NCBI GenBank assembly: GCA_028388995.1
Contig: JAOEQC010000004.1
Location: forward strand, 1-54,515
Reading direction: 5' to 3'
Source of the DNA: Ascidiaceihabitans sp.
Lineage (GTDB): Bacteria > Pseudomonadota > Alphaproteobacteria > Rhodobacterales > Rhodobacteraceae
DNA: 54,515 nt
Within the stretch, counting starts at the first letter, position 1; each line of letters starts with the position of its first letter. Position numbers and translations under genes: made by a program. Below are positions 33,450 through 42,055 of this stretch, piece by piece. Below the pieces are notes generated by a model. That model searched no databases, was not told where the DNA came from, and was given only the letters and a program-made list of their open reading frames with translations.

Positions 33450-34436
33450 ATGGTTAATAAATTCTTCAAAAAAACAGTCTTTTTAACGGCCATTCCATTT
33501 TTTATTTGGACAGGCTATTGGACCGTTTCTGCCTATGCAATTGAGCATGGCATTTCTCTGACTATAGAAGATCTAGTAACCTCAAAACCTGATGCACGAT
33601 TTACGGTAGCCTCAGTTACTGGCTACCCTCAAGATTTCTCTGTTGGAGTTTCCGACATTTTGGTCGGAAATAAGGGCAGTTTTAAATGGGCAACCAAAGA
33701 GATAAATTTAGAGGCAAAAAGCTACCAACCGAACAAAATAAACCTTGATGTTTCAAAGCCTCACAGCATCTCTAGTCCTTTTGGGTCGTTTGAGGTGGAT
33801 GCGAATGTTGCAAATTTAATTATTTTTTTTCAACCTAATTTTCAACTTTCCTTGGGCAATCTTGAAGGCCTTTTTAAAGACATTAGTGTGTCCTTCGACG
33901 GGCTACCAGATACAAGAATAGACACGGTCTCTGCACGAGTTGAGGCATCACAAAGTGATGAAACCAGTTACAACGTGAGTGCCGAAATTGAGGGTTTTGA
34001 CCTTTCAGAAATTTTTGTCGATTTGGAAAGCGATTATCAATACATCCCAAATCTCTCATTTCTTGCTGAAGTCAGTCTAACCCGCCCATTGGATCGATTT
34101 TTAATTTATAAAGCCGCACCTAAGCTAAAAATGCTAACATTACGGTCAGCGCTGGTAACTTATGGCACAACATCAATCTCAATGAACGGAAAAATTACCG
34201 TTAATGGCACAGAAGGTCTGGATGGAAATATCTATCTTACAGTCCAAGGGTGGAAAAGCTTATTTAATTTGGCAAATGAAGTGGGCTTTATTGAGCCTAA
34301 TCTTGAAAAATTCTTTTATAAAGCCTTGAGTAATATTGCAAAACAAGATGGCTCTGAAAACACGATAAATCTTACCCTAAATATCAAAAATAATACCGTT
34401 TCTTATGGTATACTGACCTTAGGTGTATTGCCTTAA
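33450..34436 (+). CDS. DUF2125-like membrane-anchored protein, 328 aa
   Basis: A 328-residue protein with an N-terminal membrane anchor or signal (residues ~8-28, VFLTAIPFFIWTGYWTVSAY) and a long beta-rich periplasmic part. FTVASVTGYPQDFSVGVSDI, FKWATKEINLEAKSYQPNKI and the later SPFGSFEVDANVANL follow the pattern of DUF2125 proteins of alphaproteobacteria, which are of unknown function and have long repeated beta strands like envelope lipid-transfer or assembly proteins. I take the ATG at 33450 (MVNKFF) as start; an ATG 12 bases earlier is possible. It stands after the DUF6447-like array on the same strand, about 110 bases away, and before the IS3 remnant and protease gene. Most roseobacters keep a DUF2125 gene in the core; this copy is within the island. 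Confidence 0.65.
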   Translation: MVNKFFKKTVFLTAIPFFIWTGYWTVSAYAIEHGISLTIEDLVTSKPDARFTVASVTGYPQDFSVGVSDILVGNKGSFKWATKEINLEAKSYQPNKINLDVSKPHSISSPFGSFEVDANVANLIIFFQPNFQLSLGNLEGLFKDISVSFDGLPDTRIDTVSARVEASQSDETSYNVSAEIEGFDLSEIFVDLESDYQYIPNLSFLAEVSLTRPLDRFLIYKAAPKLKMLTLRSALVTYGTTSISMNGKITVNGTEGLDGNIYLTVQGWKSLFNLANEVGFIEPNLEKFFYKALSNIAKQDGSENTINLTLNIKNNTVSYGILTLGVLP

Positions 34437-34879
34437 AAACAATCTAGGCCCCACCAATATGGAGATGTTGAGCCCAATTCACCTTTTCAAAGCTTTTGAG
34501 TGAATCTGTCAATTCAGTAGTTTCAACTTTATCAGCCAGTGAACCAAGCCGTTCTGCTGCGCATTCAATCTACGCTGGTGATGAGCCTGCTCCACGCAGA
34601 ATTAGCCTCGAGTTGCTCAAAGCCATCAAATAAGATGTATCTTCAGCAACATGAATGACAAAGTTACCTTACTTCCCCAGTGTGGTTTCTTCAGCAGGAG
34701 AGCTTGCCGTACATAAAGGTACTTTTCATTTGCACCAAAAGCTACTCCTCGTTTGTCAGCGAAATAACACAAATTTCTACACTTAATTCGATAAACTGTT
34801 CTGAGCTTAAATTAACAAAGGAGACGTTTTAGATTTTCTATTGTATATTACCCTTAAGGGCACATCTAAGGTCATTGCT
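34437..34879. other. Gene-free stretch with a short coding relic
   Basis: No intact gene is present. On the minus strand 34444-34569 is a run of 41 open codons ending in a stop (CAAERLGSLADKVETTELTD, SLKSFEKVNWAQHLHIGGA), with another open run before an upstream stop. It looks like the end of some decayed gene, which I cannot name. The rest shows nothing. Confidence 0.35.
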
Positions 34880-35190
34880 TAGTCACAATAGTTGTCAGCG
34901 ACAAACGCCCGCGGATGACTGAAGAACTGAAAGAGATCAGCCTAAAGGTCAGTTACGCTCATGTCGAACGTCTGATAAGCCACAACGCTGAATCAGTTTT
35001 CAAAACATGCAAACTCTCATTATAAATGAAGAAACCTCGAAGGGCAGGTCACTTGTTGTGGTGTTCATCGATCAATGCTTGCACAACTGAGGTTAATTAC
35101 GTGTACTGCTATGCTCGCATAGGATTAACTGGGGTTGGGAGCGCATAAACAGAATGAAACGTACACTTTTTAAGTTCAGGTTGTCATTAA
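34880..35190 (+). mobile_element. IS3-family OrfB remnant upstream of the M10 protease
   Basis: The plus strand reads RPRMTEELKEISLKVSYAHV, ERLISHNAESVFKTCKLSL, then a stop. This is like the start of the IS3-family OrfB helix-turn-helix segment (RRVGRLMRENGI). Further on, in other frames, short pieces such as IGLTGVGSA and NRMKRT-like codons recall later parts of the same protein. It is old, with stops and frame changes. It lies just before the protease gene and so may have supplied or disrupted its promoter. Confidence 0.45.
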
Positions 35191-35220
35191 TTCCAAAAAA
35201 TTATGTTTAAGGACACCGTA

Positions 35221-36900
35221 ATGAACTTCGATATTGAATACCTTGAAGCACTTCTTGATGACATAAATGAGCTGGATCCAAAAAAAAAGCTCCAATTTCT
35301 TACCAGTTGGCAGCTAAATATAGTGTGGGCCTTTCCCCTTCTCACAGCTTGCGGTGGTGGTGACACTGGTTCATCTGGCTCAAACAATAGTCTTGGCAGC
35401 CTCCCATCAGGTTACATTCCGCCAAGCTCGAATTATATCACACCAACCTCGTCTGACCCTCATGCAAACACGTTGTTCACGGCGGAAGTTTCACCCTATT
35501 GGGTCGCCGCATTGGGCAACAGCAATTACGATCAACTTGATACCTTTTATCAATCCTTTAATAATAAGGTGGAGTTTGCCTTCCCAGTGACCGCTCCCAA
35601 GTATCTTGAAGCCAATGACAAAGTAGGTTGGTCCAGTGCCTCATTTGCCGTCCAAGCAACTTATCGTAAAATCTTCTCTGACTTGGAGGCGGTCTTTAAT
35701 GTTAGCTTTTCCGAGGTCACAGACACAAGCGCTTTCAATGTCATATCGATTTCCCAAAATACGCAGACCAACACCATTGGATATGCCTTTTTTCCAAACG
35801 AAACATATTTAATTGGCTCAGATGTCTTTATCTCGAATGTCTATGACAACCCTACATCCTCTGGCAGCAGGACCAATTTGGATTACGAGCTTCTGCTGCA
35901 CGAGCTGAGCCACGCCCTTGGCTTCAAACATCCCTTCGAAGCAGATGGGACAGCAACGGAGCTCCTTTCCGCTACCGAAGACAATTCAAACTGGACGGCT
36001 GCAACCTATAACCAAGTGCCCTCCGCTTTTGACGGTGCCTACCGTAATCTTGATCTTATGACCTTTGCAGGTATGTTCGGGATTAACCCCCTCTATAACG
36101 CTGATGATACAACTTATGGTTTTTCAAATAGTACAAGCGTTTTTGTCATAGATGGAGATGGCCATGATATTATAAGCGCCGCCACTGAAAACACCGCAGC
36201 CTATATTGATCTGCGGTCTGGAATGCACAGCCATCTCGGGGCAAAATCAGTCTACATAACAGACGCACGACAGCTGACCATTTCAGCAGGATCAGAGATC
36301 GAGGTTGCAATCGGTGGATCAGGCAATGACTATCTCGTGGGTAATAAGCTTGATAACGAGTTGCGCGGCGGAGCGGGCAACGATAAGATTTATGCTGGCG
36401 AGGGCAAAGATACCGTGCAAGGCGGGGCCGGTGAAGATCAGATTGATCTTTCGGAATTTAGCACACAAACCGACACTCTGGTGTTCGAATCCATTCCTGC
36501 AAACAACGGCGCAGATAGAGTCTATTCTTTTGATCAAGGTGCCAGTGGCGACAATATCAACTTCTCGCCTCTGGCTAGCGCGAGCCTCCTAGCCGTCGTC
36601 AGCGCTGCCGCTGTTCCTGTCGCCAATGTCAGCGGCGCGATCGTTCGGCTGGTAATGGAAGGGCTTGACAATGTGTCTGCCCTATCGAGCGCCTTCTCTG
36701 TGGACGGCAGTTTCGCCAATCTTCAGATATCTTCTGGCTTGGAGGCTCTTGTGCTTACGGCCGCATCTCAGGATACAGGCCAAGATCAAACACTTTTTCA
36801 TATTAGCAATAATGATTTGGAACTGTCAGTCCATCAGCTTGCAAATTTCGAAGGAAATTACCTCGATATCGACGCATGGCACGGTGATAATTTTATCTAA
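35221..36900 (+). CDS. Serralysin-like M10 metalloprotease with RTX repeats
   Basis: A 559-residue protein with three regions. N-terminal (1-60): an acidic helix (MNFDIEYLEALLDDINELDP), KKK, a hydrophobic segment and LTAC with Cys 44, the only cysteine in the protein, followed by a Gly/Ser linker. Protease domain (~75-330): zinc motif HELSHALGFKH (residues 227-237, three His and Glu) and a Met-turn-like DLMTF about 50 residues later. C-terminal M10 region: ENTAAYIDLRSGMHSHLG, RTX repeats GGSGNDYLVGN, LRGGAGNDKIYAGEGKDTVQ (~365-410), and a long beta-rich tail ending LDIDAWHGDNFI. It should be exported by T1SS and cut proteins outside the cell. I chose the ATG at 35221, with AAGGA upstream. The lipobox-like N terminus is unusual for a serralysin. 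Confidence 0.85.
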   Translation: MNFDIEYLEALLDDINELDPKKKLQFLTSWQLNIVWAFPLLTACGGGDTGSSGSNNSLGSLPSGYIPPSSNYITPTSSDPHANTLFTAEVSPYWVAALGNSNYDQLDTFYQSFNNKVEFAFPVTAPKYLEANDKVGWSSASFAVQATYRKIFSDLEAVFNVSFSEVTDTSAFNVISISQNTQTNTIGYAFFPNETYLIGSDVFISNVYDNPTSSGSRTNLDYELLLHELSHALGFKHPFEADGTATELLSATEDNSNWTAATYNQVPSAFDGAYRNLDLMTFAGMFGINPLYNADDTTYGFSNSTSVFVIDGDGHDIISAATENTAAYIDLRSGMHSHLGAKSVYITDARQLTISAGSEIEVAIGGSGNDYLVGNKLDNELRGGAGNDKIYAGEGKDTVQGGAGEDQIDLSEFSTQTDTLVFESIPANNGADRVYSFDQGASGDNINFSPLASASLLAVVSAAAVPVANVSGAIVRLVMEGLDNVSALSSAFSVDGSFANLQISSGLEALVLTAASQDTGQDQTLFHISNNDLELSVHQLANFEGNYLDIDAWHGDNFI

Positions 36901-36941
36901 GCGTTGCGGCACTTTCTGCATGTCCATTGAGACGCACCCAT

Positions 36942-36963
36942 TTGGTTAGCAACGCCTAACCAA
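36942..36963 (+). terminator. Terminator-like hairpin after the protease gene
   Basis: TTGGTTAG pairs perfectly with CTAACCAA around a 6-base loop, followed by an AT-rich stretch ending in TATATTTTTG. It begins 41 bases beyond the stop. From 36964 to 37218 I see no gene. Confidence 0.5.
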
Positions 36964-37218
36964 GTAATTATATTTTTGAACGGAAAAGTGGCTAATTCAA
37001 TCGTGTAAGTTCAACATTTCAGTTTTAAATGTAAGCTTTGTACAAAACAATTTTGTAGCTTTTAACGCGATCGTCAATACCAGGTTCGAGCTACTTTAGG
37101 TTCATAAATTAACTTTTCTACTTTTCATTGCACAGTGGTATCGATCACCCGCCAAACAGCACCGCTACGGTGCCATCCAACGCCCGCCACTAGTTTGACT
37201 CGCAGAGACTAGACTTGT

Positions 37219-37383
37219 AGCGGTTTGGGGGCTGCAACAGCGAGGCGTCTTGCCAGCTTGGGTACGAAAGTTGCGATCCTTGATTTTGATACCGCACGTG
37301 CGCAAGCCGTCGCTGAAGAAATTGGTGGCGTTGCTGTTCAGGCAGATGTTGGGGATGAGGCTGCGGTAGACGCTACAATGCAA
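37219..37383 (+). pseudogene. SDR-family dehydrogenase, N-terminal fragment
   Basis: A 55-codon relic of a short-chain dehydrogenase: GLGAATARRLASLGTKVAIL, DFDTARAQAVAEEIGGVAVQ, ADVGDEAAVDATMQ. This contains the Rossmann glycine turn (the G-x-G-A of TGxxxGxG type) and the adenine-ring Asp (ADV). The first strand with its TG, and everything past residue ~65 including the Ser-Tyr-Lys catalytic set, is missing. The likeness ends at 37383, within the end of the next gene on the other strand. Its base composition is like that of the core genes and unlike the AT-rich island, so it is probably a piece of chromosomal DNA captured at the right island end. Confidence 0.7.
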
Positions 37384-38155
37384 AATGCATCAGAACAGTT
37401 AGGCGACTCAGCTCGGCTTGCAGCGTTGCTGTCTTTTCGCGGTCTGCCGCTTGCTTCTCGACATAGGCCTGCCACCGCCGCGACTGGAACCAGTTGTCGG
37501 AGAAGCAGACCTTGGAGCGGGTGAAACCTGCGCTGTCGGTCGCGTAGGCTTTGACGGCTTGCAGCAAATACTCCGGTGCGATCCCTTCCTTCATGGCCTC
37601 TTCGATCTGGGCAAGGCAGACTGCTTTGCCGCGAAGCCGGTCCGGTGGATACGCCGCCAGAATTTTCTCAGCTTCTTCATCTCCAGCCGCCTCACGCTTG
37701 CGCGTAGGTGGTTCTTTCACAGGTTCAATAGTAAGGTTCGTGTCCCGATTTGGGACTACCCCCGTCTCACTGGTGAGACTCTTCCCACGCGTTTTTGAGA
37801 CGTTTCCCCCCGTCTCATTTTGAGACGAAACCCCATTAGGACCACTCCCCCAACCCTTAGCGCGAGAACTGGGACCAAGGGTGATGTCGAGGTGCAGTTC
37901 ATACTGATTGGACCCGCGCCCACCATCGCCATCACCACGGGCATGGCGCGTAACGAGGCCAGATTTCTCCAAGGTCGTCATATGCCGGAATAGAGTGGCT
38001 CGGCCCATCTCGCATTCATCCGCCAACCGCTTGGCGCTTGGATTGCACTGGCCGGTTTCTTTGTTGTGGAAGTCTGCCAACTGGATCAGCACGATTTTGG
38101 CGGCGGGCTTCAAGCCTTTGACGTTCGCAGCCCATATCAACGCCATCCCACTCAT
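37373..38155 (-). CDS. Helix-turn-helix protein (replication/regulatory type)
   Basis: A 260-residue basic protein. The N-terminal ~75 residues form a winged helix-turn-helix of the Helix_36 type: ALIWAANVKGLKPAAKIVLI, QLADFHNKETGQCNPSAKRL, ADECEMGRATLFRHMTTLEK, SGLVTRHARG. This domain is common in replication or partition proteins of plasmids and phages. The middle is flexible, and the end (~170-240) is a helical domain with YLLQAVKAYATDSAGFTRSK and VCFSDNWFQSRRWQAYVEKQ. I chose the ATG at 38155, with AGGTGG just before it; another ATG five codons earlier exists. The last ~10 residues run into the captured SDR fragment, so the C terminus may be altered. It is the rightmost island gene and points into the island. 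A role in mobility is likely but unproven. Confidence 0.6.
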   Translation of the reverse strand: MSGMALIWAANVKGLKPAAKIVLIQLADFHNKETGQCNPSAKRLADECEMGRATLFRHMTTLEKSGLVTRHARGDGDGGRGSNQYELHLDITLGPSSRAKGWGSGPNGVSSQNETGGNVSKTRGKSLTSETGVVPNRDTNLTIEPVKEPPTRKREAAGDEEAEKILAAYPPDRLRGKAVCLAQIEEAMKEGIAPEYLLQAVKAYATDSAGFTRSKVCFSDNWFQSRRWQAYVEKQAADREKTATLQAELSRLTVLMHFAL

Positions 38156-38350
38156 GACGCCACCTGACATGCCAGAAATAAGCTGATTGCATGAAGCCTG
38201 CCACCCGATTCTGCGGCTCGGTGTTGTGGAACAAAACCAGATTTCCTTGTGTCAGATTTGTGCCAATAGGAAACATGCGTTCCTGCATCGTTCTGCAAAA
38301 GGCTACATTTACTCGCATAACAAGTACCTTTGTCTATTGCTGTTTTTACT

Positions 38351-38412
38351 GGGGGTCCGTATGACCGGCGGTGGGACACCCTTCCCCAACGAAGGGCAAT
38401 TATCTGTAAGGA
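38351..38412 (+). ncRNA. serC leader RNA (serC motif)
   Basis: Directly before serC are two hairpins: GTCC (38355-38358) with GGAC (38374-38377), and a perfect CCCTTC / GAAGGG stem (38379-38396) with loop CCCAAC. The ribosome site AAGGA (38408-38412) follows, 8 bases before the ATG. Position and layout fit the serC motif, a candidate cis-regulatory RNA described upstream of serC in Rhodobacterales. The match was made by eye, without a covariance model. Confidence 0.7.
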
Positions 38413-38420
38413 TAGCATCA

Positions 38421-39563
38421 ATGACTACTCAGCAACCGGCCACGCGACCGGCAAATCCGCGTTTTTCTTCTGGCCCATGCGCTAAACCCCCAACACATAC
38501 TCTTCACGCACTAAACAGTGCACCACTTGGTCGCTCACACCGCGCTGCTGTTGGCAAAGCAAAGTTGCTTGCCGCGATCGAAGAGACACGTGAAATTCTT
38601 AGCATTCCTGCTGATTACAGAATCGGCATCGTTCCAGCCTCTGACACTGGCGCCTTTGAAATGGCAATGTGGTCTTTGTTGGGTGAACGCCCTGCACAAA
38701 TGGTTGCATGGGAATCCTTCGGCGCGGGCTGGATCACTGATGTGGTCAAGCAGCTGAAAATTGAACATTCCGTTCACACCGCCGACTACGGTGAGATCGT
38801 GGACATGTCTGCCCTAAACTATGACAACGATGTTTGCTTTACTTGGAACGGCACGACTTCTGGCGTTCGTATGGCAAATGGCGATGCGATCCCTGCAGAC
38901 CGTGACGGCCTAACATTGTGCGATGCAACATCTGCTGCCTTCGCGATGGATCTGCCATGGGACAAGTTGGACGTTACAACATTCTCTTGGCAAAAGGTTT
39001 TGGGCGGTGAAGCGGCCCACGGCATGCTGATCCTTTCCCCGCGTGCAGTTGCGCGTCTGGAAAGCTACACACCAGCATGGCCAATGCCAAAGATCTTCCG
39101 CCTAACAAAAGGTGGAAAATTGATCGACGGAATCTTTAAAGGTGAAACCATTAACACGCCTTCTATGTTGGCTGTTGAAGATTACCTCTTCGCCCTTGAT
39201 TGGGCCCGCTCAGTTGGCGGCCTTCAGGGTATGATTGCACGTGCGGATGCAAACACTGCTGCCGTATCAGATTTCGTTGCAGCCAACAATTGGGTTGATT
39301 TCCTAGCGACTGATCCTGCGACACGTTCAAACACATCCGTTTGCGTGAAATTCACAGATGCCCGCATTACTGACGGTCCGAAGTTTGCAAAAGCGATTGC
39401 AAAACGTTTAGCTGACGAAAACGTGGCGCTCGACGTTGGCGCATATCGCGACGCGCCAGCTGGCTTGCGCATCTGGTGTGGTGGGACGGTAGAAACGTCT
39501 GACATCGCAGCGATGTTGCCATGGCTCGCTTGGGCTTTCGAATCCGAAATCGCGTCCGCTTAA
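38421..39563 (+). CDS. serC: Phosphoserine aminotransferase (alphaproteobacterial type)
   Basis: SerC makes O-phosphoserine from 3-phosphohydroxypyruvate and glutamate; it is PLP-dependent and cytoplasmic. The 380-residue protein is of the alphaproteobacterial form. The family start [13 protein letters not shown], the PLP lysine in [16 protein letters not shown] and [12 protein letters not shown] are present. The ATG at 38421 has AAGGA 8 bases before it; the reading frame is open further upstream but that part is the leader RNA. It is followed 73 bases later by serA, an operon. Control by the two-hairpin leader is likely. serB, its pathway partner, is separated from it by the island, though in relatives the two are next to each other. 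Confidence 0.97.
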   Translation: MTTQQPATRPANPRFSSGPCAKPPTHTLHALNSAPLGRSHRAAVGKAKLLAAIEETREILSIPADYRIGIVPASDTGAFEMAMWSLLGERPAQMVAWESFGAGWITDVVKQLKIEHSVHTADYGEIVDMSALNYDNDVCFTWNGTTSGVRMANGDAIPADRDGLTLCDATSAAFAMDLPWDKLDVTTFSWQKVLGGEAAHGMLILSPRAVARLESYTPAWPMPKIFRLTKGGKLIDGIFKGETINTPSMLAVEDYLFALDWARSVGGLQGMIARADANTAAVSDFVAANNWVDFLATDPATRSNTSVCVKFTDARITDGPKFAKAIAKRLADENVALDVGAYRDAPAGLRIWCGGTVETSDIAAMLPWLAWAFESEIASA

Positions 39564-39636
39564 AGCATTGGTTTGAAACACCAACGCAATACCGACGTTA
39601 TATTAACATAAAAATACATTAGAATTGGAGCCCATC

Positions 39637-41232
39637 ATGGCACCTAAAGTACTCATCTCTGACAAGCTTAGCGAAGCAGCAGTTCAAATTTTCCGTGACC
39701 GCGGCATCGATGTTGATTTCCAACCAGACCTTGGAAAAGACAAGAAGGCCTTGGCTGCCATCATCGGCAACTACGATGGTTTGGCCATCCGTTCCGCAAC
39801 CCGCGTGACTGATGCGATTCTTGCAAAGGCAACAAACCTAAAGGTCATCGCACGCGCCGGTATTGGTACTGATAACATCGACAAAGAAGCCGCTTCCAAA
39901 AAGGGTGTGATCGTCATGAACACGCCTTTTGGCAACATGATCACAACAGCAGAACATGCCATTGCGATGATGTTTGCAGTGGCACGTCAGATCCCAGAAG
40001 CCAACGAATCTACACACGCTGGCAAGTGGGAAAAGTCACAGTTCATGGGCGTAGAACTGACTGGCAAGACACTAGGCGTCATTGGTGCGGGTAACATCGG
40101 TGGCATCGTTTGCGACCGCGCCCGTGGTTTGAAAATGAAGGTTGTGGCATACGATCCCTTCCTTGGCGAAGAAAAAGCCGAGAAGATGGGCGTAGAAAAA
40201 GTTGAGCTAGAAGAACTACTTAAGCGCGCTGACTTTATCACTTTGCATGTTCCGTTCACCAAGCAAACAGCCAACATTCTAAGCCGTGAAACCCTGGCTA
40301 AAACCAAAAAAGGTGTTCGCATCATCAACTGTGCCCGTGGTGGTTTGGTTGACGAAGAAGCCCTGGCGGAAGCGTTGAAATCTGGCCACGTTGCTGGTGC
40401 AGCCTTTGACGTGTTCGCAAACGAACCTGCCAAAGAGAACGCATTGTTCAACCTGCCAAACGTTGTTTGCACGCCTCACCTTGGCGCGGCAACAACTGAG
40501 GCCCAAGAAAACGTAGCGCTTCAAGTGGCGGAACAAATGTCAGATTACCTTCTGACAGGTGCCGTAACCAACGCGCTGAACATGCCATCTGTCACAGCCA
40601 AAGAAGCCAAAGTTATGGGCCCATGGCTTGAGCTGGCCAGCCACCTTGGTTCTTTCACAGGCCAGATGACAGACGAGCCAATCAAAGCCATCAACATTCT
40701 TTATGACGGTGCGGTTTCTGAAATGAACCTAGACGCGCTGAACTGCGGCGTTGTTGCGGGTATCATGAAAAAAGCCAACCCAGATGTGAACATGGTCAGC
40801 GCACCATTGATCGCAAAGGAGCGCGGCATCCAGATCAGCACAACCAACCAAGATAAGTCCGGCGCATTTGACGGATACATCAAAGTGACTGTTGTAACAG
40901 ACAAGCGTGAGCGTTCTGTTGCGGGTACTGTGTTCAGCGATGGCAAGCCACGTTTCATTCAGATCAAAGGCATCAACGTTGACGCCGAAATCGGTGCAAA
41001 CATGCTATACACCACGAACGAAGACGTTCCTGGCATCATTGGTTTGCTCGGCAACACTATGGGCGAAAACGGCGTTAACATCGCTAACTTTACCCTTGGG
41101 CGTAGCGAAGTTGGCGGCGAAGCGATTGCCCTTCTTTACGTCGATCATCCGGTGAAACAGGACGTTATCGATGCATTGGACGCGACGAAATTGTTCAAGC
41201 AAGTGAAGCCATTGGCTTTTGACGTAGCCTAA
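39637..41232 (+). CDS. serA: D-3-phosphoglycerate dehydrogenase
   Basis: SerA oxidises 3-phosphoglycerate with NAD+ to 3-phosphohydroxypyruvate, the first step of serine synthesis. The 531-residue long form has a substrate domain (~1-100), a Rossmann domain with LGVIGAGNIGGIVCDRA (~143-160), the catalytic Arg in INCARGGLVDE, the acid in the FDVFANEPA region and the His in CTPHLGAATTEAQEN. A central ASB-type domain and a C-terminal ACT domain (LLYTTNEDVPGIIGLLG type, ~455-530), which binds serine for feedback, complete it. The ATG at 39637 has GGAG just before it; the TTG four codons upstream is not needed. It is in operon with serC and has a strong terminator. Confidence 0.97.
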   Translation: MAPKVLISDKLSEAAVQIFRDRGIDVDFQPDLGKDKKALAAIIGNYDGLAIRSATRVTDAILAKATNLKVIARAGIGTDNIDKEAASKKGVIVMNTPFGNMITTAEHAIAMMFAVARQIPEANESTHAGKWEKSQFMGVELTGKTLGVIGAGNIGGIVCDRARGLKMKVVAYDPFLGEEKAEKMGVEKVELEELLKRADFITLHVPFTKQTANILSRETLAKTKKGVRIINCARGGLVDEEALAEALKSGHVAGAAFDVFANEPAKENALFNLPNVVCTPHLGAATTEAQENVALQVAEQMSDYLLTGAVTNALNMPSVTAKEAKVMGPWLELASHLGSFTGQMTDEPIKAINILYDGAVSEMNLDALNCGVVAGIMKKANPDVNMVSAPLIAKERGIQISTTNQDKSGAFDGYIKVTVVTDKRERSVAGTVFSDGKPRFIQIKGINVDAEIGANMLYTTNEDVPGIIGLLGNTMGENGVNIANFTLGRSEVGGEAIALLYVDHPVKQDVIDALDATKLFKQVKPLAFDVA

Positions 41233-41257
41233 GGCGAAAAAATATTTAACAATGCAG

Positions 41258-41288
41258 ACGCCGCTCCAATTATTGGGGCGGCGTTTTG
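41258..41288 (+). terminator. Rho-independent terminator of serC-serA
   Basis: ACGCCGC-TCCAA pairs with TTGG-GGCGGCGT around a short loop, followed by TTTTG. It begins 25 bases beyond the serA stop. Confidence 0.85.
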
Positions 41289-41305
41289 CGTGAGGCAACT
41301 GAATA

Positions 41306-42055
41306 ATGACATTGGAAACAAAAACATCTGGCTCGATCTACGCGATTGGGGACGTCCACGGGCAATTGGCAGAACTGCACCGCGTGTTAGATTTGATTGA
41401 AAAAGATGGCGGCAAAGATGCACAAATTGTGTTCTTGGGTGACTACACCGATCGTGGCCCAGACAGCCGCGGTGTGATTGACCTGCTGATCGAAGGTAAA
41501 AATGCGGACCGCAATTGGACCTTCATCAAAGGCAACCACGACCACATGTTTGAGTTGTTCATGCAAAGCCCACCACAGCACGATCCACAGATCATTACTG
41601 AATTGTATTGGCTTCACCCGCGTCTAGGCGGCGATACTACACTTGCGTCATACAATGTCATTTCGACAGGTCGTACCCGACTAATGGACACCCATGCCGA
41701 AGCTCTAGCCGCTGTTCCGCAAGCACACGTTGAGTTCCTAAAAGAGTTATCGTTGTCCTATACGCATGAAGATCTGTTTTTCTGTCACGCAGGTGTGCGT
41801 CCAGAAGTGCCGCTTGATCAACAAAGCTTGGAAGATCTGATTTGGATCCGTAAGGGCTTTCACGAATACACAGCTTCCCATCCAAAGATGATCGTTCACG
41901 GCCACACCATTGTCGAAAAAGCCACCCATTACGGAAACCACATCAATCTGGATACCGGTGCAGGTAAGTTCAATCCGTTAACGACAGCCGTGTTCGAAGG
42001 TAGCAAGGCATGGACTTTAACCGACACAGGTCGAAAAGAACTAACACCTGTTTAG
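41306..42055 (+). CDS. Metallophosphoesterase (PPP-type serine/threonine phosphatase)
   Basis: A 249-residue cytoplasmic phosphatase of the PrpA/PPP type. The metal-binding motifs stand in order: GDVHG (residues ~13-17), GDYTDRG (~46-52) and GNHD (~77-80), then later the His motifs FFCHAGVRPE and IVHGHT. It removes phosphate from proteins or small molecules; the substrate cannot be told. It starts 17 bases after the serA terminator hairpin, and its stop overlaps that of ubiB by 4 bases on the other strand. The start ATG at 41306 follows a TGAGGCAACTGAATA stretch with a GAGG. The frame is intact and usual in length for the family. Confidence 0.88.
   Translation: MTLETKTSGSIYAIGDVHGQLAELHRVLDLIEKDGGKDAQIVFLGDYTDRGPDSRGVIDLLIEGKNADRNWTFIKGNHDHMFELFMQSPPQHDPQIITELYWLHPRLGGDTTLASYNVISTGRTRLMDTHAEALAAVPQAHVEFLKELSLSYTHEDLFFCHAGVRPEVPLDQQSLEDLIWIRKGFHEYTASHPKMIVHGHTIVEKATHYGNHINLDTGAGKFNPLTTAVFEGSKAWTLTDTGRKELTPV

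Noticed and set aside
35221-36900. Plain Sec lipoprotein reading of the M10 protease
   Set aside because: The ribosome site supports a start 43 codons before the Cys, and RTX repeats point to type I export; however this remains open and is listed as a test in the findings.
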